Assembly (NCBI GenBank): GCA_025201365.1
Contig: JAIXMF010000023.1
Coordinates: forward strand, 124,001 to 188,000
DNA: 64,000 nt
From: Syncephalis plumigaleata
Taxonomy: Eukaryota > Zoopagomycota > Zoopagomycetes > Zoopagales > Piptocephalidaceae
Direction: 5' to 3'
The number at the start of each line of letters is the position of its first letter. Within the stretch, counting starts at the first letter, position 1. This document shows, piece after piece, positions 12,487 through 26,142 of this stretch. The notes under the pieces are model-generated. The model ran no database searches. It was not told the origin of the DNA and worked only from the letters and a program-made list of their open reading frames with translations. The position numbers and the translations under genes were made by a program.

Positions 12487-15476
12487 CTACTCGTTACTAG
12501 AAGCATGAATAGGTTCAAATAGACACATGCCACAATACATGACAGTGTTGGATTTCTCGGCTGCCCATGCATTCTTGAATACAGCGATCTTTAAGGCATC
12601 ACAACTGAATTGTGCATTTAGATTAGTGTGAATAGCACGTCCCATACCCTATACATACATACATACACGTATATGTTAATAATCAAGTAATTGATCATCT
12701 TGTTAGTCATTACCTCGATTATAATCAGGTCAGCGTGGTACAAATAGCTGCACAATCTTCATTCAATCGACGTAGATCCAAGCATGGACTATCGCTACCC
12801 GTGCCAATAATCGCTAGCTGCTTAGTATTCCATGCATTGGCTATACAGCTATCTAGTTTAACGACTCGCTCCATTAATTCCATCAATTCAGTAGACTATA
12901 AATCAATAACAAGTCATTAATACTATTATTGCTACTATTGTATCATATCACATGTCTTACCGTAATATCATTAAGTGCCGGATAAGTATTGGCTGCAAGA
13001 GTAACGCGTGAACCCATTCTTATAAGTTCACGTACAAATGGTAGTACACCTAGTACAATGTCTGCACCACTATTATCGACAAACATGACAATATGCTGAT
13101 AGGCTGGTCCTGACTTCATTCTATGAATAAATCGATCGGCTTGATAGTATTCCGGTGGATGTTGCACTAGTTCACCGGCAGTTTCAAATACTAACTTATG
13201 ATTACGTAATAGCTCCAAGTTTGATTAGATCCCCAATCAAACATATTACCTAATTAGATGGTATAATATTGTTAATGGCTAATTAATAGGATAGAATAAA
13301 ATAGACATGCTCATTATATATATATATACCTGCTAGTACATTATCAATGAGTAACTTCCATCGTTTGTCATCATCATTGACACTGTCAATTTGTTTAAGT
13401 AATGCGGGCATACTATCGATGGAGGCGTCTACTTCACGTCGTTTCACCGGTTCGAATATGTCAAAGAAGCCAAATTCATGAAGACAACGCTCGCGTAGAT
13501 CCAGTAGACTACGTACGGTCAATGCACCGTAAACACCAGGATTATTACTTAGACGTGCGAAATGTTCACGTAGCGTCTTGGTGAATGCCTCCACACGTAT
13601 GTGGCACCCTCCCGATCTTCAGGTTGCCAATCCACCGCCAACTGCGATAGATTATTCAATTTTTCTCGAGTGCTCCTAACCAGTAGCGATGATCTTCGGG
13701 CAGGGCAAGTGCATGCGTGTCAGGTCGATACTCATAACATCGAGTAGTTTAGGTAATGGCGCCATACCCGTAGGCAAGGAATCGAGTACACCCAATGCAT
13801 TAATGGAATTGGCCGCGATCTTTGTGGTACGCGTAAAGTTCTCGGAGAATGACGATCGTTTCAGGGTTTCTGATGTTTAAGGAATGCTCCAACTGCACCT
13901 AGATAGCCTTCGTGACGTAGGAAGAATGCCTGCATACTACCGGCTGACCAGAACTTGATAGCATACGAAAGTGTACCCATAGTAACAGGATGACCTAATC
14001 ATTTTGATATCAATACTAGCAATGATCATGTCATTAGACAGAAATACCTCGAATGAAGTAGCCACCAAAGTAGATACGAGTTAGATTATGAGCGCGTGCA
14101 TTCAAATAGGCAATCTGTCCAATGTTATTGCTAATCAATCATTGTTACTACTACTACTACTACTACTAGTATAATGAATATCTTACCTTATCATAAATAA
14201 AAGAGAGCGTGCTACATCCGAATTGTTGAATGACTTGGAATGACTAGCTCGGAATGCTTTACCCATTGACGAGGCAATGGTAGTGGCTTTCAAGCCAACC
14301 TTGCTATAATCTGTTCCATAGATATCGCCTACAAGTAGATCCTATTGTAGCATAATAAGATATGTAGTAATTAATAGATTGCGTATACATCCATTAGTTA
14401 CACTCTACTTACCACATTGGCATTGTTACCCTCCTTGGTCATCTCAAGTATATCTAATAATCCATTAGCAAATATTATTACTAGTATTACTTGTATTCTA
14501 TACATACCATCAAATGACGTGCTACCCTCGAGTAGTGACATCAATCCCCAAAATGTACCACCACCTAACTAGATGTTGTTCATTAGTAAATGAATCATGT
14601 CATTCATACATATATTTAATCACTTACTGAGTACCACTAATACGTTCATATTCATGTGGGCCTGTTACTTTAATCAGACTAGGAATAAAGCATTAGCTAT
14701 TATTAGTATTATATCTTATCTTATTAATACAACAAGTAATATTACCTAACACCTGATCCAATATTGACTAGCTAATAAGAGATTATAGCAAATAGTAATG
14801 TAATTAACAATTCATCTATCATTGTCATTACTCTATCTATTTATCTTACTAGGAATGGAAATCGATCCTTGGGTGTTTCTTCAAATCCTAATTCACCTTG
14901 TTCACTTAACATGAACACTTCATTGGGTATATGTTCAATAAAGAAATGGATGCCTAATTATCATATGGCTATTGTTATACACTTGCTTATATGATTGTAT
15001 TCTACTTACCTGTAATTAGACATCCCATTTCATCTTCTTTGCAAGCATCGATATGCAAACGATCCAGTAGTAATTGATGATACTTGTGAGCACCACCGCC
15101 TGTAGCCGTTATTTGCAACGGTCTATCACTACGATCGTGTTTCTTTGACTCGGCCACTAGTGTTTCCAGGAATTCAATACACGAGTCGATATCGGCTGTT
15201 TCGTAACGAGCGAAATTGAGACGACCACCTGCCACGCCTGGTCGTCGAGAGAAGTAGACTACTTTAATGAGTGAGCCACCAATCTATTATATATATATAT
15301 GTTCAGAATAGACCAGCAAGTTTAGTCATTGGCTATAGTCTATATAAATAGTAGTCATAACCATAGCTTACATCGAGTGCAATATGCGATACATGGTCGG
15401 TATGGTGGGGTAGGAGAATACCGCGTGTCTCCCAACGTGATACTTCGTCGCTTATGGTGGCACCGTGAGCATTCAT
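12487..15476 (-). CDS. PANK4-like pantothenate kinase / DUF89 phosphatase fusion
   Basis: The N-terminal half is a type II pantothenate kinase fold: [12 protein letters not shown], then [19 protein letters not shown] across the first intron, then [17 protein letters not shown] near 15100. The C-terminal half is a DUF89 metal-dependent phosphatase: [10 protein letters not shown] and the metal-binding [20 protein letters not shown] near 13020-13080, ending [19 protein letters not shown]. This order is that of animal and plant PANK4, whose DUF89 part removes phosphate from 4'-phosphopantetheine-type metabolites and so restrains CoA synthesis. Introns are numerous. Four single-base frame shifts fall in otherwise conserved exon sequence (near 13215, 13658, 13735 and 13872), mostly at homopolymers, so I read them as consensus errors rather than a dead gene. 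It shares a 423-bp divergent promoter region with the Serinc gene. Confidence 0.88.
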
Positions 15477-15899
15477 ATTGCGTATATATATATATACTAT
15501 TAGCTATTAACACTACTATTGCTGCTTTGATAAGCTGTCGCTATACACTAAAGTAAAGCACGAGTGGACGTAAAAAGAGGAACAGTAAGAAGGGAAGAAA
15601 GAGCCTGTTCGTAGTGTAAACAGAAGGAATGCGCCTTGTCATTGCTGTTATCGATATTGCACAAGTAATCCTCTCGTATGATGTCAATGACGCCATACTA
15701 CAATAAATGAGAGTGAGTAAAAATCAATTGGTCACCTGTGATGTCCTCAAACTTGACAACCAAAATTCCATGCTTTATTTAACTTGTTTCTCTCATTCAC
15801 ATATATATTATATATTCATAACTGATAAGCACTTTGCCATATTGACATTACTGCTACTACCGCATCAATAGCAACTACTACAACTGCTACACTAGCAAT
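15477..15899. promoter_or_regulatory. Divergent promoter region between PANK4-like and Serinc genes
   Basis: Spacer between two start codons facing away from each other. It includes short AT runs (15490, 15800) and a pyrimidine-rich tract before the Serinc ATG. No specific operator can be named. Confidence 0.45.
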
Positions 15900-17619
15900 A
15901 TGGGTACGCTATTCAGTTGTTTAGCACTCGAGTGTGTATCCTGCTTTGCTGCCACTAGTTGTCGATGTGCCACCAAGTTACTCGGTTGTTCTGGTTCCAT
16001 TGCCACTCGTGTAGGCTATGCTCTTCTATTCCTTGTCAACTCAGTGGTAAGTAACCGAGTAGTAGTAGCGTATATGTAGATGAGTCGACACCTAATATGA
16101 TTGCACTATTTAGTTGTCATGGTTTATGCTTTCTGATTGGGCAATAGTTCATTTACGTCAACTATTCCATGGCTATTTGGAGATTAATTGTCCAGAGGGC
16201 TATTGTTTCGGTGTGATTGCCGTAAGTGTTATCCTATCCATGTACATGTATCTATATACTTTATTAATATTATTGCTATTAAGGTACATCGATTGGGATT
16301 GCTCTAGCTCTATTCCACATACTGCTTGGTTGTTCCATGATTGGTGTGCGTAATACACGCGATAAACGAGCTCAAGTACAGAATGGGTAAGTATTAATGA
16401 ATAGTAATGAATACTAATAGTTAACATATAATGTCTATCGAATATCATCTAGATGGTGGGGCCTAAACTTCTATTATGGATTGGATTAGTGGTACTCGCC
16501 TTCTTCATTCCAAATGAATTCCACATGTTCTGGGGCAATTATATCGCATTGATAGGTGCCGGTGTATTTATTCTCATTCAACTGGTGTTGCTTGTTAGTT
16601 TTGCGCATGATTGGTGCGAGCGATGTCTCTACAACTATGATGATCTTGGTATACGACATTGGTTGTACATTCTAGTTGCCTCGACATTGGGTCTATTCTT
16701 ATTTAGCGCTGTTACCACCATTTTACTATTCGTTTTCTTTGCTCCTTCCGGTTGTAGTCTCAACCAGTTCCTCATTAGTTTCAATTTGGTATTATGCGTA
16801 TGGTAGTGCTATTGTCTGTGCACCCTCAAGTGCAAGAGGTATTGCCCAAGAGTGGTATAGCACAGGCTAGTATGGTGACAGCGTATATCACCTATGTCAT
16901 TGCCAGTGCCCTAGTTAATGAACCTGTCACGATGGGAGATAACGATCAGTGTAATCCATTGAGTAAGAGTCGTAGCACACGTACCACTGCCATTCTATTA
17001 GGTGCAACCTTCACCCTAGTGGCCATTGTATATTCAACATCTAGAGCTGGTAAGTAATGATGCTACGAATAAGTGGATGACTATTAATTGCATTATTACG
17101 GTTATTATTATTATTTAGCTACGCAATCAGGAACACTAAATCGATCAGATGAAGCTAGAGTGCCACTTATTGAGCATCAACCAACAGAAAGACAACAGAT
17201 GCGAATAGATGCAGCACGAGAAGCAGTAGAAAGCGGGTAAGTCATTTGTATATCCTATTGAACAATATATAACATACTAATATCTATCTAGTGCATTATT
17301 ACCATCTTACTTGAAAGAACTCGATTCAAATGGTGCTAATCATGATGATGGTGATGATGATGATGGCAATCATGAATATGACGATGAAGCTGATGAATGT
17401 GCCTATAATTACGCATTCTTCCATTTGATATTTGCCTTGGCCACCATGTACGTGGCAATGCTACTCACCGATTGGAATACCATGAGTGGCAATCCCAAAG
17501 AGTTGATGCGTATCGGACAGAGTTTCACGGCAGTATGGGTACGCGTTGTATCCACTTGGATATGTGTGATATTGTATGTATGGACACTAGTGGCACCTGT
17601 TCTATTCCCTACTCGGTAA
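15900..17619 (+). CDS. Serinc/TMS1 family multi-pass membrane protein
   Basis: Serinc proteins are ten-helix membrane proteins linked to serine-derived lipids and scrambling. The start MGTLFSCLALECVSCFAA, the Cys-rich first segment and GSIATRVGYALLFLVNSV are classic. Later hallmarks are HRLG-IALALFHILL, ISFNLVLCV, SVHPQVQEVLPKSGIAQASM and the end WICVILYVWTLVAPVLFP. An acidic loop (Asp/His rich, about 17335-17395) precedes the last helices. Three one-base losses break the frame in conserved helices (about 16284 in GGG, 16467 in AAA, 16801 in GG). The last exon either ends at TAA 17617-17619 or splices at the GTAAGT overlapping that stop to a few more residues ending near 17718; the first is simpler. 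Confidence 0.9.
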
Positions 17620-17909
17620 GTGAGATACTAATTAAGCAAGCTACTAGTAATAACAATCTATAATATAAATGATACAATATCATATGGTAATCACATAATG
17701 AATAGGGTAAGTGAATTGTAAATAGATGTATTCTCTATCATCATCATCATCATCATAGATGAACTAACATGTATTCTATATTCAGTTTAACAATTATAAT
17801 ACATCCAACTATTAGGCAGTATTCGTGTCAAGTATATACAAGTGTAATCAATAAATAACAGTGGCTGTTATTATCATTTTAATTGTAATTGTAATCATTC
17901 CATATTTTA

Positions 17910-20919
<3,010 letters not shown>

Positions 20920-21344
20920 GGCCAGTAGTAATAATAAGTGTGGTCACGGCAATAAAGACTGATCGATAATACTCACGTTTATACAGAATAACAAGTGGGA
21001 CGAAGAGTGTGGTCGTTACAGCTTAAGCTGTCGTATACAACAAGCATATACGCACAAACACGCACCCTTTTTGCTTCCACACGAAACACACACACACACA
21101 CACACACACCTTAACTGTGCACGACTAGTTAACGTCTAATCAACGAGGTATAGATCCAGTAAAGAGCGGAACTATCGACACGTAAAAGGAATCCAAAGGG
21201 GTGAGTGGGAACAAGTTACGCAATGCAGGTGCCTTCTTTCTTTGTGGATGAACTTTAGTAAACAATTGAATGATATGTGCATGTGTCTAATTAAAATGAT
21301 CATTATAGTTTTTAAGCTTCAATCAATAAATAACATGCATCACT
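20920..21344. other. Intergenic region with a CA microsatellite
   Basis: Lies between the Miro start and the RPAP1-like 3' end. Holds a CA dinucleotide run at 21085-21109. No gene seen. Confidence 0.55.
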
Positions 21345-23210
21345 TTAATAATATAAAAATAACAACAAGAAACAATGATAGAGTGATATCAATGTAATAA
21401 GAGAAAAGACATACAAGATAATCGCTTTTTTCCGAGTAAATATATTATTTCTTCGTAAATCGTGTAATAGCTGATCTATCTGAGCTAGTGTTTTCTCGGT
21501 GGGACGTCCTTGTCGTTTTGCATATTGTAATCGAGGTATAATATCCAATGCAGCTAGTACACGTAATCTACCCTTCTCATTGAGATTACTACGTGTCTGC
21601 GATGCTGTAGAGGAATCGTCGATCTTTTCAGGGCCATCTGCATTACACCATGCATCTAATGCATCAACGATATGTGCAATCGTCGTGGTATGCGACTCTT
21701 CTAGACCTAGTGCCAAATACATTGGACCTGATAGTTCGGCAAATTGTAGTATTGCCTCATTTCTTAATTCATCGCTCCATCGGCCATCTGATGATTCGGC
21801 TGTATCGTCGTTTGTCTCATGCGACAACCATAGAATACGTGATAGAATACGCCATGCAGTGGCACGTTGAGCAGCAACTGCACTACGCGCTAACAGTAAT
21901 AGTTCCTCTATCGTGTAGCCGCTTTATCCTGCTCCTTACCATGATGATGCAATCCATGATGAATAGGAATATCCGCGTTGGCTTGAATAGGTTGACCGCG
22001 CAAATCATATCGTGTTAATACTTTATCCTCTGCTGTACTAGTGTCATCATTATTGTTATTGGATCGGTTCGTTGATGTGTCGTCATTAAGTGTATCCAGC
22101 TTGCCACCTTTGTTGATAATTCCCATCCAAGCTAGCTTTTCTGGTTCCAATGGTACATCTGGAAATAACGTTCACGTAAAGTAATCGGATCTTCCGCTTC
22201 TTCTAACAATGGCGGTGATGTCTTTGATGTATTACTATTATTTACTGAATTTGTTGTCCCAATCTCGCCAACAATCTCTACTGAATCATCATGTACCGTC
22301 TCGTTCATGCTAGTATTTGTTGATGCTACAGTGGATGAACTACATGTACACCACCAGGCTTCAATGCAGATACAATCTGATCCGCATATTTATCACGATT
22401 ATCACTCTCTTGCTCATTTGATAAACGTTGCGCTAATCGCTTCTCCATCCATGCTAGCCCGCTTTTGCCGAGACGTTCTTGCAACTCGGCAATTTCTTGT
22501 TCTATTTGATCTTCTGGCATGGCAGCAAGTATCTCTCGATTTTCCCGATCAATTTCAGCATAGATCGGATTGGTGGACGATGTCAAGTTGCGTGTAAATG
22601 ATTCGATAGATGCCGGTAGCAGTTCTGGTTCGGGGAATCCCGTAATAGTGGATAGCGGCACTACTTTGGGTGGTGCTTGCTGCTGCTGTTCAGTTGGACT
22701 CAATAAACGCTCCTTAATGCCAGCTAGTACCGCGCCTTTATTCGGTGCCGAATCAACGCGTTGTGCTGGTTCAGGATCGCCGGACATCGATCGTACTCGT
22801 TCAAGTAGCGCTGCTTGCCGTTGGGCAAATAAAGAAGGGCCACGCTTGTTCTGCGATCTCATTCGTGGCACAGCTTGATCTGTAGACGACACCGAGGTAT
22901 GTGTAGCATTACTTTCTTTAACATCCGGTATAGCTTGCGGTTGTACGCTAGCCGGCACTAGGGGCGGCATATCGTCGTCGTCGTTGTCGTCGTTATCCTT
23001 GACTAGTTCATAGTCATCTACATAAGGTGCTGGCACTTTAATGGGAACACCCTTCGCGACACGACGTGCTTGAGCAGCTGGTTTTACTTGTTCATGCATA
23101 AACGCTTCGTGTAAAGCAAGCAGATCCTCCTCCGTCTTGACATTATCTCGGAGGCGTACCTGTACCCGTTCACCTCCCCTAGCCTGCGTGTTGTTAAGTG
23201 ATTCCGACAT
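21345..23210 (-). CDS. RPAP1/Rba50-like RNA polymerase II assembly factor
   Basis: RPAP1/Rba50 helps assemble and import RNA polymerase II. Start 23208-23210 (MSESLNN). The N-terminal conserved pieces are KRGPSLFAQRQAALLERVR and the IYAEIDRENREILAAMPEDQ region, the RPAP1_N signature. The C-terminal signature is LRERYF-PDVPLEPEKLAWM, then YDLRGQPIQ and GYTIEELLLLARSAVAAQR. Three single-base shifts (near 22343, 22160 and 21921) interrupt an otherwise uninterrupted coding stretch; the last two are TTT/CC-type homopolymers. No clear introns are needed. The annotated C-terminus reads into a hydrophobic tail of about 24 residues that RPAP1 proteins do not have; one more lost base at the A6 run near 21430 could cause that, so the end is uncertain. 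It shares a 135-bp divergent spacer with RPC9. Confidence 0.8.
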
Positions 23211-23345
23211 TGTTAACAAAAACAAAACAAAATAAGGTAAAGTATTTAATACGTAGAATACGAAAGAATTGATTCAACAAAAAAGCTTTTCCTTTTTTCA
23301 AGTTGCTTCAATTCCCGTCGTGGTCATCGAGTGACCCATTCTAAT
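23211..23345. promoter_or_regulatory. Compact divergent promoter, RPAP1-like / RPC9
   Basis: Only 135 bp separate the two start codons. Both products serve RNA polymerases (Pol II assembly and Pol III subunit), so shared control is an attractive inference. No binding motif can be assigned. Confidence 0.45.
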
Positions 23346-24005
23346 ATGGAGATTGTAGACGCACGCTCGGCTCTCTTATCCAACTACGAGGTGCTATCTG
23401 TTTTACGAGAACAGTTAGCGACGCGTGAAGAGGATAACAACAATAGCAACAATAAGAATAATAGTAAATCTAAGCGTAAGAATACTAAAAAGGTCGCCGA
23501 GAATGTTAAAACAATTGAATTTGAGGCAAGTTACCAGTAGAATATGATTCAATAGTATGAAGAAGGATGTTAACTGACATACTATTGATGCTATATTTAT
23601 TAGACACTAAGTTATCTGAATGGTTCACCAAGTTCTACACAAACTGATACGCAAGTGGTCGGGTTAACCACGGCGCTTAGTAAATGGACACTTACTAAGG
23701 CGGAGAAATTGCAAATAGTCAATATCCGTCCACGACAAATAGTTGAGATTCATATGGTAGGTGTTATCAACTAGGTAGATTATTAATCAACTAATACAAC
23801 CACATACTAGCTCATAGAAGAATGCGATGAACGTTTCGATGTGGATACCCTAGAAGAAATGCTTGCTTTAGTACGACAACATTTACCACGAGATGATGAC
23901 GAGGAAGAGGAAGAGGAGGAAGGAGAAGAAGGAGACGAGGAAGCTGAAGACACAGCTCATGATAATGATATTACAATGGATGATGCAACAACGACGACTG
24001 TTTAA
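23346..24005 (+). CDS. RPC17: RNA polymerase III subunit RPC9/Rpc17
   Basis: A stalk subunit of Pol III that pairs with Rpc25 and helps recruit TFIIIB. Three exons: 23346-23525, 23604-23756 and 23811-24005. The Rpb4-like fold is visible in MEIVDARSALLSNYEVLSVL, TLSYLNGSPSSTQT, KLQIVNIRPRQIVEIHMLI and EECDERFDVDTLEEMLALV. A Lys/Asn-rich insertion (about residues 33-52) and an acidic tail are extra. The first intron (23526-23603) starts with GCAAGT, not GT. The GC-AG reading is forced because FEFE must join TLSYLNG and the canonical reading runs into a stop. The length of about 175 residues suits the family. Confidence 0.88.
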
Positions 24006-24226
24006 TTCAATAGAGATATCTCTGTGTGTATGTGTTCGTGATTTGATTACAGTGTTTTTCCATCCAATTTGCGCATTAGCCTGTAACTTGCTTCATCTCA
24101 CTCCCACTCTCTCACAATTCATCACATTCCCCATTGTTATCCTAAAAACCTAGAATACAACTATCGCAATTGCACGACATTACCTTCTGTTCTCACTGTG
24201 ATAACCTTGTCCAGTCTGTCTCATCT
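24006..24226. other. Spacer carrying one copy of the dispersed CANW repeat
   Basis: Between RPC9 and the JTB-like gene. Positions 24049-24077 are identical, over 29 bases, to 34873-34901. Read on the minus strand this codes CANWMEKHC, the motif shared by the other copies in this window. Confidence 0.6.
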
Positions 24227-25010
24227 ATGGCATTGCTGTTACGAAGAAGAGCAAAGCTAGCTCTTGCTATATTAATACTAGTTATGATGATGGCCAGTAT
24301 TCTAATTGTTAAACGGCATTATTCTTATGGCGATGAGCATTCACTTTTAACAACTAGGTTAGTTGATTAAGAGTACCATTGATAAATATACATAGCAATT
24401 AATATATAAACATGAAATATCTACGATACTATAGCAGTGATATTAATAAGCGAGATGCTGCAACAAGTCTAGTGATTGAATCTCGTTCCGATACTACTAC
24501 CACTGTTGATAATAACGATCCAGAATATGGATATGATGTTATCCCATTGGACCGTGTGATTCATGTACTGCATTCGAATTGGTAATGAACGATACGCGCT
24601 GCAACAATGTATCATTGCTTTCCTTATACTAATCAAGATGTGTCTCTCTCTCTTGAATACAATAGAAAAGTGAAGCGATTTGTCAAAAGACAGGCAATAA
24701 AGAACCCATCAAGTGTACACCGCTAGATCCACCACCTTCCAAATCAATTGGTGCACCGCCCGCTTACCGTAGTTGTATCATGGTGAAACGACTAGAGAAG
24801 AGTAGATTCTTTAGATTTCAGGTAAGCGATAATGACACTTACCTATGTGTCTAGATAGCAATGATGATCATAGGATTATTAATACAAGATTGTTATGTAG
24901 GTAATGAATATTATAATAGCCTCAGTACATTATTACTGGTCTATTGGCGACGTCATAGATTACAACAATTCTTTCAACGTAAAATTACTCGACGTATCGC
25001 TCAAGTATAG
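24227..25010 (+). CDS. JTB-like small membrane protein
   Basis: Start ATG 24227 gives a basic end and strong signal-anchor (LALAILILVMMMASILIV). Exons appear to be 24227-24356, about 24433-24584, 24665-24821 and 24901-25010. The third exon has ICQKTGNKEPIKC and YRSCIMVKRLEKSRFFRFQ; the last has a membrane segment followed by LLLVYWRRHRLQQFF and a basic tail. Cys spacing, the RSC-x7-E-x4-F-x-F pattern and the helix plus basic tail resemble the JTB (jumping translocation breakpoint) family. JTB proteins are small type I membrane proteins tied to cytokinesis and mitochondria in animals. Two one-base losses (GG at the second donor near 24584, and near 24924) are needed for a continuous frame. The family call is from memory of the pattern only. 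Confidence 0.5.
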
Positions 25011-25122
25011 TTAGCTTACATGGTTACTGTTTTTTATTATTATCATTATTCATTGATATTCATTACTTCTATTACATATAAATATAAATATAAATATAAA
25101 CGCTTGATTTATTTGACAGAAT

Positions 25123-25764
25123 TTAGCTTCCACGATAGGTGCTATAGGAATAAGGACTCAGTAGCAATGGGATGTGGTAATGCTCTTCAGGTGCAGACAA
25201 TTCAAATACAATCTAAGATGATTCGTCAGTATTCTTATTGGTTAATAAATCTATGGCATTTGTCATGAGTAGAGCTTACCTCAACAAACGGATAGAAACA
25301 CTTTTCATTGAATTGAGCGTAATACGCTTTAGTATCGAATGTCACGCGATAACATCCAGGTTGAAGTGGCTTACTAGCGCTACTTAAACCAGGACAACGA
25401 CCGTCATCGTTGGTTGTACTAGTAGCAATAGCGAGTGTATACGTCATTCACCAGTGATTGATTAGTATGGTCAGTAGACTTACGTGCCTCCCAGTATCTT
25501 CCATGCAACCTCCTCTTTCTGATGACTAGTAACTATTGCTGGCGTGTACTCCAACAATACCGGCACGTTAACCGCTGGTCGACCACGACCAGTATCCAGG
25601 ACGTGTGACGTAATTGGAGGTCGCGCGGAGTTAGTGGCCATAGTTGGAGTCTACATACGAGGAATTAGTTGAGTATGGAAGGCAATGCAGCAGTTTATAT
25701 AGCGTACACCTACTAAATGCTGTCGATATTGGTCGAGGCGTAGTTGTGGACGAGAATTGCTCAT
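25123..25764 (-). CDS. 5-hydroxyisourate hydrolase (transthyretin-like)
   Basis: Second enzyme after urate oxidase: hydrolyses 5-hydroxyisourate to OHCU in peroxisomes. Start 25762-25764; stop 25123-25125. Four exons. Signatures are ITSHVLDTGRGRPAVNVPV (catalytic His), FYPFVE followed by IVFELSAPEEHYHIPLLLSP, and the invariant C-terminal YRGS. Ahead of the enzyme core is a 17-residue first exon ending RLDQYRQHL. This matches the loose PTS2 peroxisomal targeting form R-L-x5-H-L, placed at residues 9-17 as expected. The small first exon thus seems to be a targeting exon, separated from the enzyme by an intron with a GTAGGT donor. No frame break. Confidence 0.93.
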
Positions 25765-26142
25765 GTCAAAGCGACAAATAAACAAAGAGAGAAAGGAGAA
25801 GAATGGAAATGAACTCAATTACTAGTAGATTGATCGATGGTTATAAATTCTTATTCACCACTTTATAATTGTCGATATCACACATGTTTATTCAATAAAT
25901 AACCGGGCACTATTTAGTATTGATGTAATGGAACCATGCGGAATAATGACTTGATCACCTATATGTATGTATGTATCTACTTGATTTATCGGCCTATCCT
26001 AATAACATCTTGAAAGTCCTAGTATAATCATATGGTCAACTAACTAGTCAGCTATTAGTGTACACTCTACTCTACATACATGTCCATCGAGAGAGAAGTG
26101 TGTGTGTGCACCACGTTCAAGTTAACACACGATAGGCTGTGA
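25765..26142. other. Spacer between HIU hydrolase start and micro-exon gene end
   Basis: Tandem minus-strand genes. Holds a TATG microsatellite (about 25960-25977) and a short GT run (26098-26108). It must contain the micro-exon gene's 3' UTR and the HIU hydrolase promoter. No further exon-like TAG/GTAAG pair with the spacing seen upstream was found here. Confidence 0.45.
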
